The notes under the pieces are model-generated. The model saw only the letters and a list, made by a program, of their open reading frames with translations. It was not told the origin of the DNA and made no database searches. DNA of 64,000 nt from SR-FBR-E99 sp964455705 (GTDB lineage: Bacteria > Bacteroidota > Bacteroidia > Bacteroidales > VadinHA17), in NCBI GenBank assembly GCA_964455705.1, contig CAYVYM010000007.1, positions 1 to 64,000 of the forward strand. Direction: 5' to 3'. Shown here in pieces: positions 21,601-29,535 of this stretch (position 1 is its first letter; every line of letters begins with the position of its first letter). The position numbers were made by a program, and so were the translations under genes.

Positions 21601-24600
21601 AGCAAAGCCGGCCGTCACAACGACTTATACAGTCACCGTGACTGACGCCAACGGATGCCAGGCCACTGATGTCATTACGATCACCGTCAGGCCTGCCCTG
21701 ACGCTCACACTGGCTGTTGATGACAGCTCAATAGGCACCTGCCCGACCTCGGAGGCACACATCACCTCCACTGCCGGCGGCGGCGAACCGGGGTACACCT
21801 ACCTCTGGACACCTGCTGCAGGCCTGAGCAGCGATATTGATCCCAATCCGACGGCCAAGCCGGTTGCCACCACTACCTATACCCTTACCGTGACCGACCA
21901 GAACGGCTGTACCATATCAAGGGATATTACAATTACTGTTGTGCCTGCACTTACTGTCACTGCTTCGGCCACTGACCTGCTGATAGGCACCTGTCCCACC
22001 TCCACGAGCACGCTCACTGCCGTTGCCCTCGGGGGAGAGCCGGGTTACACCTACAGCTGGCTGCCGGCAGCAGGACTTGACAATCCTGCCCTTCAGGCGC
22101 CCCTTGCCAAGCCACCTGTAACCACCACCTACACTGTCACCGTTACAGACAACAACGGATGTACGGCCACTGCTGACGTTACAATCACGGTAGCACCTGA
22201 CCTTACCGCTGTTGCCACGGCTGATGACCTGCTGATAGGCACATGCCCGACCTCGGTATCACACCTCGATGTAACTGCCAGCGGCGGAGAACCCGGGTAC
22301 ACCTACCTCTGGTCTCCCGTTACCGGGCTGAGTGATCCGAACAGCAAGACACCGACAGCCAAGCCGTCGGCCACCACTACCTATACAGTCACCGTGACTG
22401 ACGCCAATGGCTGTCAGACCACTGCTGCTGTGACGATAGTTGTTGCCCCGGTGCTGAATGTCATCGTCACGGCTGACGATTACAATATAGGTACCTGTCC
22501 GTCGTCCGACGCACAGCTGACAGCTGTTGCCGGCGGAGGCGAACCTGGATATACTTACCTGTGGTCACCCGCAACCGGACTGTCAGATGCCGGTATTGCA
22601 AATCCTGTTGCCAGGCCTGCAGTGACAACCTCCTACACCGTGCTTGTCACCGATGTCAACGGGTGTACTGCAACTGCTTCGCTTACGATTACCGTTGCAC
22701 CGGATCTGGTTGCCACAGCCACGGCAAGTGACCCGAACATCGGCACCTGCCCCACCTCGACGAGTACCCTTGATGTGATCGTCACCGGTGGTGAGCCAGG
22801 CTACACATACAGCTGGGCACCTGCTGCAAGCCTTAATGATCCGCTGATAAAGAGTCCCGTTGCCAAGCCGGCCGCCACCACCACCTATACTGTGACGGTG
22901 ACCGACAACAACGGCTGTACCACTACAGCAACAGTTACGGTGAATGTGCTTCCCGACCTTGTTGCCACGGCCACTGCTGATGATCTTATCATAGGCACCT
23001 GCCCGACATCAAGATCGAACCTGGGTGTCACCGTCACCGGCGGCGAACCTGGTTATACCTACAGCTGGGCACCCGTTCTCGGGCTCAACAACCCCAATGT
23101 AAGTAATCCTGTTGCCAAGCCGGCCATGACGACGACGTACACTGTCACCGTCACTGACGCCAACGGCTGCCAGGCAACTGATGCCATAACCATAACCGTC
23201 CAGCCTGACCTGGTTGTCTCAGCTGTTGCTGACGACAATATCTTAAGCACCTGTCCGACCTCCGTGGCCCAGCTTACTGCCACGGCCATCGGCGGTGAGG
23301 AGCTTGCCGGCGGAGGTTATCTGTGGAGCTGGGCGCCATCGGCAGGACTGAGTGCAACCGATATTCCCAACCCTATAGCCAAGCCGGCATCATCGACCAC
23401 CTACACTGTCACTGTCACCGATGCCAACGGCTGTACGGCCACCAATACCATTGCCATAGAGGTTCGTCCCCCGCTTGCTGCCCTTGCAACAGCCACGGAC
23501 TACCTGATAGGTGACTGTCCGGTTTCCACCACGACCCTTGACGTGAATGTTACGGGAGGTGAGATGCCGTATGTATACAGCTGGGCTCCCGCAGCATCGC
23601 TTGATGATGCCGCAATCAAGAGTCCGGTTGCGAAACCGCTTGTCAACACAACCTACACGGTAACCATTACCGATGCCAACGGCTGTACCGTTACGGCAGA
23701 CGTTACAATCAACATTGCACCGCCGCTTGTGGCCACTGCAGCTGTTGATGATGACCCGATAGGCGCATGCCCGACCTCTGTGGCTCACCTGAGTACCACG
23801 GTCAGCGGCGGTGAAGGCGGGTACACATACCTGTGGGACAACGCAGGCACGCTTGATGATGCCACCAGGGCCAATCCAACGGCCAAGCCTGCAGTCTCGA
23901 CGCTCTATACTGTTCTTGTAACTGATTCCAACGGTTGTACTACCACCGCACAGGTGCAGGTCAACGTGGCTCCGCCGCTGACGGTGACAGCCAGCGCTGA
24001 TGACTATATCATCGGTGCCTGCCCCACTTCGGTGGCAAACCTTACGGCTGTCGGCGCCGGCGGTGAGCTCCTCCTTTCGGGAGACTACACCTACAACTGG
24101 TCGCCTGCAGCAGGTCTCAACTACACGAATGTGGCCAATCCGACGGCCAAGCCTGCGGTTACGACAATCTACACGGTGACAATCACCGACAGGAACGGTT
24201 GTACTGCTTCTGACCAGGTGACAATCACGGTCAATCCGCCGATAGTGCTCACCACCACTCCCGTCGTTTATGCCGGAGGTTACAACATAACCTGCAACGG
24301 TGCCACCGACGGCGCCATCGACCTTGGTGTCAGCGGAGGGGAGCTTCCCTACGTGTTTGCATGGACCGGTCCTTCAGGATACACCTCGACGGATGAGGAT
24401 ATCAACGGCCTGGCAGCCGGGACATACAATGTCACGGTCACCGATGCCAATAACTGCACATCAGTCACCACCGTTGTTCTTCTTGAGCCGGCCGTGCTGA
24501 CGCTGGGCAGGACACCTGATGTGGTGCTTGCATGTTATGATGACGCAACTGCCACAGGCTCATTCACGGTCTCAGGGGGCACCGCGCCTTATATCCTGAG

Positions 24601-27600
24601 CGTTGTGAGTGACAACACCGGTGCCGCCGTAACAATCACCGCAACGCAGCTGTCGTTCACCGGCGCTGGTGCCGGCACCATTACGGCAGGAGTCGTTGAT
24701 GCCAACGGCTGCAGCACTCAGGCTTCCATCATCATCACGGAGCCCCCGCAGCTCACCCCCGGCACAATTGACGGCACACAGGAGGTCTGTTACCTCGGTA
24801 ATCCGACGCCACTCAATGAGGTGACGGCGCCTGCCGGTGGTCCGGCCGTGATACTGATCCAGTGGGAGAGCAGCGTTGACGGCGGCACCATCTGGAACAA
24901 TGTTCCCGGAGCAACCACAGCCTCATACGATCCGCCTGCCGGCATACTGCAGACGACACATTTCCGCCGTCGCGTCAACTCGGCAGCATGTGATCCGGAA
25001 TACAGCAACCCGGTCATCGTGACAGTCAATCCTCTGCCTGTGGCTTCTATTGCCGGTGCAGGATTTATCTGCCCGGGCGATGCCGCAACGTTGACGGTCA
25101 CTGTCACCACGGGAGAATCGCCCTTCACGGTTGTGCTGAGCGACGGAACCACTGTTCCGAATTACCTCAGTGGCAGTCCGATTATCGTTAACCCGTTTGT
25201 TACAACAACATATACTATCTCATCGGTTACGGACAATAACGGATGCAGCGTATCTGCTCCTCATGCTGACCTTACCGGTTCCGCCACCATTGATGTCAAG
25301 GTGGTTCCCGAGATCGTCCTTCAGCCGGTCAATGTGACTGTTTGTGAGGATGATGTTGCAACCTTTGTCACCGATGCAGGCATGACCACCAATCCGCTTT
25401 ACCAGTGGTATGTCGATACAGGCTCAGGCATGACCCTGATGCCCGGCGAGACGGCGGCGACACTTACCTTCACAGCGGTTTCCGCAATGAACGGTAACAG
25501 TTACCAGGTTGTTATCTCAGGCGACTGCCCGGTACCGGTCACATCGTCAGCCGTGACCCTTACCGTCAGTGAGAAGCCCGAGATCATCACCCAGCCTGTG
25601 GATGTGACGCTCTGTTCCGGCGAGGATGCAATCTTCACTGTTGATGCCGGTGTCACAACCAATCCATTGTATCAGTGGTACGTTGATTCCGGCAGCGGAT
25701 GGACCCTGGCGACCGGGGCCCGCTACCAGGGAGCCAACACCGCCACGCTTACTGTGGTGAGTGTACTGGAGATGATGTCAGGTTATCAGTATATGGTAAG
25801 GGTATCGGGTAGTTGTATACCTTATATAGAATCAATACCTGTAACACTCACTGTCACCCGCCAGGCCGAGATCACACAGCATCCGGCAAGCCTGACTCTC
25901 TGTGAAGGTCAGCCGGCAGTCTTTACAGTTAATGCCGGACTCACCACCAATCCTTCATACCAGTGGGAGATCAGCAGTGACGGCGGAATGACATGGGCGC
26001 CTCTTGCCGGCGCCACTGCCGCAACCTACACAATTGCAGTGGCTGCCACTTCAGACAACAACACGGCTTACCGTGCCGTTGTCAGCAGCACCTGCGGATC
26101 ATCCATCACCTCGCTGCCGGCATTCCTGACAGTCAATGAGCTGCCTGAGATAATCGATCAGCCTGATGATGTCACAATCTGTGAGTATGCGATAGCCGAC
26201 TTCATTGTTGATGCAGGTGTTACCACCGGTGCAGCATACAGGTGGCAGCGCAGCATTGACGCAGGGACCTCATGGAACAACCTGACGGAGACAGCCACCT
26301 ACTTCGGTGTCTCATCGATGAACCTCAAGGTTAACGGTACGCACAGGACCATGAGCGGGGATATGTTCAGGGTTATAGTATCCGGGACATGTCTGCCGCC
26401 TGACACATCTGCTGCTGCTCTCCTGACGGTCAACACCGCCCCGGAGATCATTGCACAGCCCGTTGCCTCTTCGATATGTGAGAACACCAACACATCATTC
26501 TCGGTTGTTGCACAGGGTACAGCCATCACGTACCAGTGGTTCGTCGATACCGGCTCCGGGTTCACCGCGGTGAGCAACGGCGGTGTCTATGCCGGCGCCA
26601 CCTCGAACACGCTGACACTGACGAATGTTCCAAGGACTTACGATAATTACCGTTATCGTGTTGAGGTAGAGGGAACATGTATTCCGAAGGCCATCTCACA
26701 GACGGTGCAGCTTGATGTCTCGATTGAGACAATCATCAACACGCATCCGGCTGATTCGGCCATCTGCGAATTCATGACAGCCAGCTTCACCGCTCTTGCT
26801 GACGGCGCCAACCTTGGCTATCAGTGGCAGACCTTTGACGGAACAAACTGGATTGACCTGACTAATACCGGTCTGTACCTCGGTGTACAGACCCCGACCC
26901 TCATGGTCTTTGGTCCGGCCAGAACCATGGACGGCACCCGTTACAGGGTAGTTATCAGTGGCGACTGTTCGGTCGACCTCATCTCCAATGAGGCAGTTCT
27001 GACGGTCTATACTGCTCCGGAAGTATCTGACCATCCTGATGAGTTCAGGGGTTGTCCGGGAGGCAGTGCGACATTCAGTGTCGTTGCCGCGGGCACCAGC
27101 CTGGTCTACCAGTGGCAGGTCAACAGCGGATCAGGGTTTGTCAATGTGACGGATAACGGAACCTATTCAGGCACCGCGACCCCCGATCTTACAATCAGCA
27201 ACCTTGATATCTCGATGAACGGTTACCTGGTGAGGGTGGTTGTGTCAGGCACCTGTCTGCCGCCTGTCACGAGTTCATTCGCGCCTCTCAGGGTCTACAT
27301 GGAGCCTTCTGTCATCACTGAGCCGGCTGATGCCGAGGTTTGTGACCAGACAGGCGCCACCTTCTTCTCGCAGGTGTTCAACACCGGAGCAGGGGAGACC
27401 ACGGTATGGCAGGTTAATGAAGGCTCGGGCTGGAACAGCCTGAGTGACGGAGCTCTCTACCAGGGCACCCAGACGCCGCAGCTGGTGTTGATGAACACCA
27501 CCACCGCGATGAACGGGTGGTACTACAGGCTCGAGATCACCGGTCCGTGCGGGCTCTACTACAGCCGCGAGGCACTGCTGACGGTCAATGCATGGCCGAC

Positions 27601-29401
27601 TGCACAGATAGCGCCTGTAGATACGCTGCTGGTTTGTGGCGGCGTGCCGACACAGCTGCACGGCAACCCGGCAGGAGGATCGCTGACCTACACCACCCAC
27701 AGGTGGTACGGGGATATCGGGCCGCTGAGTCAGTTCAACATCGAGAATCCGGTGTTCAACACCTCCATAGCCGGCTATTACAGGCTGGTCTACCAGGTGA
27801 CCGACAGCAAGGGATGCACAGGGCTTGACACCCTGGTGATTGAGGTTGAAAGGCCGGTTGCCATGTTCACGGTCGATAATCCTTCGGGATGTCAGCCGCT
27901 GACAGTCAACTTCACCAACGGATCCTCAGGTTATGTTTCAGTCCTCTGGGATTTTGGCGACTCCCAGACCTCGACAGAAGTCAGTCCTGCGCATACATAT
28001 CCGAACCTTGGATCTGCACTGGCATTCTATACTGTCAGGATGGAGGTCACCTCAGCCAACGGGTGTGTATCATCTATGGAGAATAACATAACCGTCTTCC
28101 CGGAGATACTCTCTGACTTCATAATGAGTGATGACACCATCTGTTCCGGCGAGAACGTCACCTTCTCGACTGTACCGACCGCACTGAACTACTACTGGAC
28201 CTATGGGGACGGTAACGTGGAGACCGGTTCGAATGTCATAAGCCATATATACTTCAACAACACTACTGCCGTGGTAACTTACAATGTCACGCTGAGGACC
28301 GAATCATTCTTTGGCTGCATCAGTGAGACCACGATACCGGTGGTTGTCTATCCTAAGCCGGTACCTGCCTTTATTGCGGCACCGGCAACACAGATATTCC
28401 CGGCTGCTACCGTCACCTTCACGAACAACACGAACCCGGGCACATGGAACTGGCTATGGAACTTTGCTGACGGCAATACCTCGCTGGCGGAGTCACCGGT
28501 ACATACCTATGCTGCCCCGGGCGACTACAACGTGAGCCTCACAGTCAGCAACGGTGCCTGTATGGAGGTGGTGACTCAGACGGTCAGGGTACTTCCCACT
28601 CCGCCGATTGCTTCTTTTGACTCAATACCGTCAGGCTGTATGCCATGGAGCATTTCACCAAATAACACCTCGCTGTATGCCACAACATACTACTGGGACT
28701 TTGGTGACGGTTACACATCCAATGCTGCCAGTCCGACATATACATATGTACAGCCGGGCACATACCAGATCACACTGTATGTCACCGGTCCGGGCGGGAA
28801 TGCATCGACCTCAAGGATAGTGAATGTCTACGAGTCACCCAGGGCCTACTTTGATGTCTCTCCGCCAAAGGTATATGTCAATGATGAGCAGGTGAGGATG
28901 TTCAACCTCTCTGATGGCGGTTCGAGCTTTATCTGGGAGTTTGGTGACGGTGACACGTCGCATGTGCGTGATCCGTTCCACAGGTACACCACTGAGGGCA
29001 TCTATGACATCACCCTCCATGCCTACTCAGAGAACGGGTGCTATGACACCTACACAAAGTCGCCCGGCGTGACAGTTGAGCCTTTCGGAGACCTGGTCTT
29101 TGCCACTGTCTTCAGGCCCAACCCCGATGGTCCGATAGAGATCGATGAGTTGCCCACAAGCGGTGAAGAGATCGATATGTTCTTCTTCCCGCCGATCAGG
29201 GAGACTGTGCTTGAATACCATATGCAGATCTTCAACCGATGGGGTACGCTAATCTTCGAGACTTTTGACATCAACAGGCCATGGAACGGCTATTTCAAGG
29301 GCAATCGCTGCCAGCAGGGAGTCTATGTATGGCTCGTGGAGGGCAAGTATGCCAACGGCAGGCCGTTCAGGAAGGCAGGAGACATCACACTGCTCCATTG
29401 A
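12605..29401 (+). CDS. Giant (5,598 aa) Ig/PKD/SprB-repeat surface protein with T9SS type B sorting domain
   Basis: One uninterrupted 16.8-kb frame. Residues 1-37 are a signal peptide (LILAFCSGVMIAQ-type end). Next come an FN3/PKD-like region (WTVDWGDGS) and one Ig-like domain. Four 88-89-residue SVGGT repeats span 605-958. Five exactly 92-residue PKD-like repeats span 1248-1707. Further PKD-like units follow, then SprB-type repeats (LLCNGDNSGAIDL) near 2450-2700. Fourteen ~84-residue repeats span 2702-3878, then more SprB-like units, eight Ig-like domains (ITQPVDVTLC type) at 4235-4995, about five PKD domains (FGDG/YGDG) at 5085-5495, and a gliding-type C-terminal domain from about 5496 (YHMQIFNRWGTLIFET, WNGYFKG). 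The product is expected to be secreted by T9SS and tethered as an adhesin or gliding-type filament. AAGGA at 12594-12598 is a plausible ribosome site. No enzymatic domain is visible. Confidence 0.93.
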   Translation: MNKLQVSTVSKNLWSRLQKLTVSAIILAFCSGVMIAQTPTWVPTTPSTDPTGPASIPVNYGIDMTGTVYIIVFNYNYGGILTSTGVRNSAIAGPSGSLVATAVIPVATINTVLQHIFSGLASNTLHSIYLVAANSSGILQASPVKLLATTLPCPKIQLFNFFGNLGECVNLGAQGMFQVAPLGVLPTGIMAGSTWTVDWGDGSPIWNYTSTADDDLPPVQLHNFSTTTNCAYVGTWTVKNPCNEFYAAQGVFVVHGRDIPVDGDGLLQMQETTTGDVDIVYVCEGSEHNIFLRDISTWNCQNPTVPLPLNPNDYDNESPRTIQFVYGETPAGAVMNTITGDVLIGGVNVANGGGGYVGPVIGPLSPPNPNTLTDVITIPATSQAGERFYVYLKDWNKCNPYIDENVNYVFEDFIIEVIPAPPAPAVITPQVYCFDGVAPTLTATISLAGNTLNWYDDAALTTLLYTGNPFTHGMTAPGVYDFYVTETSGANGCEGPPSRIDLTIREELSRPGVITGPSEVCLNATGQVFSVAANPPTYPIGGTTEYIWTVPAGWNITAGQGTRQITVNIGGTAGSRTVSVINRYTTNPQCPSPSRTFDVTVSPLSVGGTVSGTTPICIGSSTTLTLAGRTGSVVRWERRLLPSAVWTNVANTTATYTFTPGAVGTWEFRALVQSGSCSQVYSSAFQVVVDPTSVGGTTSGGTSPICINTPTGNITLSGHTGNVVRWQWRRNAGSWNNIANTTTTLNYTPTNSGTYDFRAEVRSGSCPSVYSTLTTIVVNPVSVGGSVTGGTTPICFGSPTGTMTLGSYTGTIVRWQKRLDAGAWVNIANTNTTYSETPTSAGTWQYRAEVQSGACPSVYSTARSIVVVPASVGGTINGGATPLCPGVTTGVMTLSGHTGSIVRWEKRVDGGSWSNIANTTTTHSEIPSSSGTWDYRAFVQNSPCSGVYSTIRTIVVRPQYTAQLHDDISICNNTSTSFNIVLSAGTSPYTINYTRNGTAQPQLNNYVSGTNVPTGVLTTGTYVYTLTSVVDANGCNAQSLGTSITVTVGAALVDAAISGSGNGCDGASSWFALNVNGGAPPYVVTYTFDGGANVVVAGYVNDTHIDLGTPAVGNHTVHIVSIRDACLNLVPVLPGDYTFSISAVPDAGATVNNTPVLCNGSTTDIVLQSTVPSTDFTWTVSDAPAVTWTNAPSGGTRVNGNNTSIAQLLTHTATFPTTVTYTITPTGPLPSSCPGPQITRTVIVNPGGQVNDPSDQAVCAGAATAAVNFTTNRTGGTTTYSWTNSNTSIGLGASGNGNIPSFTALNAGTSAVTATITVTPSFEGCPGTPQTFTITVNPAGQVNDPADQVRCNGAATAAVNFTTTSTGGTTTYAWSNSNTTIGLAANGTGNIPSFTATNTGTSPVTATITVTPSFEGCPGAPETFTITVNPSGQVNDPADQIRCNGTATAAVNFATNRSGGTTTYSWTNNNTSIGLAASGNGNIASFTATNAGTAPVTATITVTPSFEGCAGTPRTFTITVNPSGQVNDPADQVRCNGAATAAVNFTTNRSGGTTTYAWTNSNTSIGLAASGNGNIASFTATNTGTSPVTATITVTPSFEGCAGTPQSFTITVNPSGQVDDPADQTRCNGAATAAVNFVTNRSGGTTTYAWTNSTPTIGLAANGTGNIASFTATNSGTAPVTATITVTPSFEGCAGTPQTFTITVNPTPALNSTLTPADLCSNVAFTYTPTSLTAGTAFSWTRPDIAGITPAGPVSGGPGVNETLRNFTSATVPVTYEYTLTANGCPNTQNVVVNIKPEPVISDQSASVCSGETLTHHILLDNFVNPADNVTYTWPAPVLSGGLTGGTARAVPSSADMTDSFINTSGLAETATYTVTPVYNGCAGEPKTIVVTVGSQPVLDNLDMSACSAVPTGLVMAVAPTSSPATTYDITTITVQAGLVAAAGNAVAANGIADPNYLANDVFTNETGVNRTVTYRIRPVFGATCIGDWVDVVVTVRPQPVIVPGQAQTVCSNTASGLEIRLVPVNTPAGSTFSWPVPVMSDGSIQGSTGTNVAADPAGTLHITDVFENYGITPITATYTVTPYSSFGCAGTPVNVVITVNPEPAASVITGDDMLCTNQTNIIYTVPLTPGSSYIWIVPASVGTKVFDANSNAIIINAAAAAGSGTITVTETNSYGCTGPAGSFDVDVMAPSPVSTITGDDIVCALETGVYSVPDNAGSIYTWALPTGAALIGDPSAASITITFGTVSGNISVREVNAAGCITNHNPLAVTVRPLPTAIISNSGTICVEDTHPINISLTGTAPWSVIYAINGADQPAINIAASPYTLNANSAGNYTITSVTDASGCSNTGIGNATVSYFPVPSATISGDVAICNGQSATITITLTGAAPYDFIYTDGVTPVTVTNHPVNVYTFTVAPAAAVTYTLVSTEDNNGCTGTISGSAAVTINAQPVLSFAVTDLLCNGDNSGAIDLTVTGSASNNFAWMGPDGFTAGTEDISGIKAGLYNVTVTSSDGCVASGQATVFQPALLTLTSTGNMILLCNGDPTGAGSFTAAGGTAPYTFSPLVNTAGATLTPGASSVAVTDAGGGTITVQVSDANNCTAEATIIVTEPPALNLTATTTNILCFGGTNGMIITTVNGGTPPYLYAWTASGGGSGLTPGAQNQSGLTAGTYDVTVTDGNGCQTTGSWTLTQPALLVVTATVDDNLIGTCSSAQLTTTVSGGVEPAGGYIYSWSPSAGLSAANIANPVATPASTTTYTVTVTDANGCIKTGSVTINVAPVLTAVAFADDNLIGTCPGSVAQLNVNVNGGEAPYSFSWLPVAGLTPANIQNPVAKPVATTTYTVTVTDANGCTATANVTINVAPELDVTAAVDDNLIGLCPSSVAHLSATATGGEGAYTYLWDNAATLNDPAIANPTAKPGVTTTYTVTVTDANGCTDQTTIVVNVAPALTVTASADDLFIGTCPTSVSHLDATVVGGEPGYTYKWTPLTGLDDSNIQSPTAKPAVTTTYTVTVTDANGCQATDVITITVRPALTLTLAVDDSSIGTCPTSEAHITSTAGGGEPGYTYLWTPAAGLSSDIDPNPTAKPVATTTYTLTVTDQNGCTISRDITITVVPALTVTASATDLLIGTCPTSTSTLTAVALGGEPGYTYSWLPAAGLDNPALQAPLAKPPVTTTYTVTVTDNNGCTATADVTITVAPDLTAVATADDLLIGTCPTSVSHLDVTASGGEPGYTYLWSPVTGLSDPNSKTPTAKPSATTTYTVTVTDANGCQTTAAVTIVVAPVLNVIVTADDYNIGTCPSSDAQLTAVAGGGEPGYTYLWSPATGLSDAGIANPVARPAVTTSYTVLVTDVNGCTATASLTITVAPDLVATATASDPNIGTCPTSTSTLDVIVTGGEPGYTYSWAPAASLNDPLIKSPVAKPAATTTYTVTVTDNNGCTTTATVTVNVLPDLVATATADDLIIGTCPTSRSNLGVTVTGGEPGYTYSWAPVLGLNNPNVSNPVAKPAMTTTYTVTVTDANGCQATDAITITVQPDLVVSAVADDNILSTCPTSVAQLTATAIGGEELAGGGYLWSWAPSAGLSATDIPNPIAKPASSTTYTVTVTDANGCTATNTIAIEVRPPLAALATATDYLIGDCPVSTTTLDVNVTGGEMPYVYSWAPAASLDDAAIKSPVAKPLVNTTYTVTITDANGCTVTADVTINIAPPLVATAAVDDDPIGACPTSVAHLSTTVSGGEGGYTYLWDNAGTLDDATRANPTAKPAVSTLYTVLVTDSNGCTTTAQVQVNVAPPLTVTASADDYIIGACPTSVANLTAVGAGGELLLSGDYTYNWSPAAGLNYTNVANPTAKPAVTTIYTVTITDRNGCTASDQVTITVNPPIVLTTTPVVYAGGYNITCNGATDGAIDLGVSGGELPYVFAWTGPSGYTSTDEDINGLAAGTYNVTVTDANNCTSVTTVVLLEPAVLTLGRTPDVVLACYDDATATGSFTVSGGTAPYILSVVSDNTGAAVTITATQLSFTGAGAGTITAGVVDANGCSTQASIIITEPPQLTPGTIDGTQEVCYLGNPTPLNEVTAPAGGPAVILIQWESSVDGGTIWNNVPGATTASYDPPAGILQTTHFRRRVNSAACDPEYSNPVIVTVNPLPVASIAGAGFICPGDAATLTVTVTTGESPFTVVLSDGTTVPNYLSGSPIIVNPFVTTTYTISSVTDNNGCSVSAPHADLTGSATIDVKVVPEIVLQPVNVTVCEDDVATFVTDAGMTTNPLYQWYVDTGSGMTLMPGETAATLTFTAVSAMNGNSYQVVISGDCPVPVTSSAVTLTVSEKPEIITQPVDVTLCSGEDAIFTVDAGVTTNPLYQWYVDSGSGWTLATGARYQGANTATLTVVSVLEMMSGYQYMVRVSGSCIPYIESIPVTLTVTRQAEITQHPASLTLCEGQPAVFTVNAGLTTNPSYQWEISSDGGMTWAPLAGATAATYTIAVAATSDNNTAYRAVVSSTCGSSITSLPAFLTVNELPEIIDQPDDVTICEYAIADFIVDAGVTTGAAYRWQRSIDAGTSWNNLTETATYFGVSSMNLKVNGTHRTMSGDMFRVIVSGTCLPPDTSAAALLTVNTAPEIIAQPVASSICENTNTSFSVVAQGTAITYQWFVDTGSGFTAVSNGGVYAGATSNTLTLTNVPRTYDNYRYRVEVEGTCIPKAISQTVQLDVSIETIINTHPADSAICEFMTASFTALADGANLGYQWQTFDGTNWIDLTNTGLYLGVQTPTLMVFGPARTMDGTRYRVVISGDCSVDLISNEAVLTVYTAPEVSDHPDEFRGCPGGSATFSVVAAGTSLVYQWQVNSGSGFVNVTDNGTYSGTATPDLTISNLDISMNGYLVRVVVSGTCLPPVTSSFAPLRVYMEPSVITEPADAEVCDQTGATFFSQVFNTGAGETTVWQVNEGSGWNSLSDGALYQGTQTPQLVLMNTTTAMNGWYYRLEITGPCGLYYSREALLTVNAWPTAQIAPVDTLLVCGGVPTQLHGNPAGGSLTYTTHRWYGDIGPLSQFNIENPVFNTSIAGYYRLVYQVTDSKGCTGLDTLVIEVERPVAMFTVDNPSGCQPLTVNFTNGSSGYVSVLWDFGDSQTSTEVSPAHTYPNLGSALAFYTVRMEVTSANGCVSSMENNITVFPEILSDFIMSDDTICSGENVTFSTVPTALNYYWTYGDGNVETGSNVISHIYFNNTTAVVTYNVTLRTESFFGCISETTIPVVVYPKPVPAFIAAPATQIFPAATVTFTNNTNPGTWNWLWNFADGNTSLAESPVHTYAAPGDYNVSLTVSNGACMEVVTQTVRVLPTPPIASFDSIPSGCMPWSISPNNTSLYATTYYWDFGDGYTSNAASPTYTYVQPGTYQITLYVTGPGGNASTSRIVNVYESPRAYFDVSPPKVYVNDEQVRMFNLSDGGSSFIWEFGDGDTSHVRDPFHRYTTEGIYDITLHAYSENGCYDTYTKSPGVTVEPFGDLVFATVFRPNPDGPIEIDELPTSGEEIDMFFFPPIRETVLEYHMQIFNRWGTLIFETFDINRPWNGYFKGNRCQQGVYVWLVEGKYANGRPFRKAGDITLLH
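14417..15478 (+). repeat. Four tandem 264-267 bp coding repeats (SVGGT units)
   Basis: Units begin at 14417, 14681, 14948 and 15215, each opening with SVGG(T/S) then TPIC-type residues, followed by RW-rich strands and a Y-S-S/T segment. They encode Ig-like beta-sandwich units of 88-89 residues in the giant protein. Confidence 0.85.
16346..17725 (+). repeat. Five tandem repeats of exactly 276 bp (PKD-like units)
   Basis: Units begin at 16346, 16622, 16898, 17174 and 17450, each exactly 276 bp (92 residues). Each starts GQV(N/D)DP.DQ and ends TFTITVNP or a close variant. The first copy is the most divergent (QAVCAGAATAA against QVRCNGAATAA). The exact period without indels suggests recent duplication or ongoing homogenisation. 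Confidence 0.92.
20708..24240 (+). repeat. Fourteen tandem ~253 bp coding repeats (DD..IGTCP units)
   Basis: Fourteen units, each opening with a DDxxIGTCP-type segment, then GGE.GYTYxW, PxAKPxxTTTYTVTVTDxNGC and a closing strand. The first units begin at 20708, 20963 and 21215, and the last at 23999; the mean period is 253 bp. Units vary in sequence and slightly in length: units 1, 11 and 14 carry small insertions before the Tyr/Trp strand. Confidence 0.9.
25307..27590 (+). repeat. Eight consecutive Ig-like domain repeats
   Basis: Eight units of ~90-100 residues with the pattern (P)EI..QPxxVxxC...F.V.A, YQW, a Y.G...T..L strand and Y(R/Q)V.(V/I)SG.C. They are more divergent than the other repeat blocks, consistent with an older array. 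Confidence 0.85.
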
Positions 29402-29427
29402 TATGGCATGCATGATATGATGAATAT

Positions 29428-29458
29428 GACAGAGGCGCCCGATGTGGGCGCCTCTGTC
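29428..29458. terminator. Perfect 13-bp hairpin after the giant gene
   Basis: Arms 29428-29440 and 29446-29458 are perfectly complementary around a 5-base loop (GATGT), 27 bp after the giant gene's stop. There is no clean U-tract, so it may be a terminator, an mRNA 3'-end stabiliser or a repetitive palindrome. Confidence 0.6.
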
Positions 29459-29503
29459 TGTATCTGAACCGCACTGCTTGTCGCGGAGTCGGATGAATAT
29501 GGC

Positions 29504-29528
29504 GGAGGCGCCCGGTGTGGGCGCCTTC
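29504..29528. terminator. Second, related 10-bp hairpin
   Basis: Arms 29504-29513 and 29519-29528 (one G-T pair) enclose the loop GGTGT. Sequence and left flank (GATGAATATG) repeat those of the hairpin 73 bp upstream. It lies 8 bp after the stop of the minus-strand peptide gene, so it could end transcription from both sides. Confidence 0.55.
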
Positions 29529-29535
29529 GTGTATA

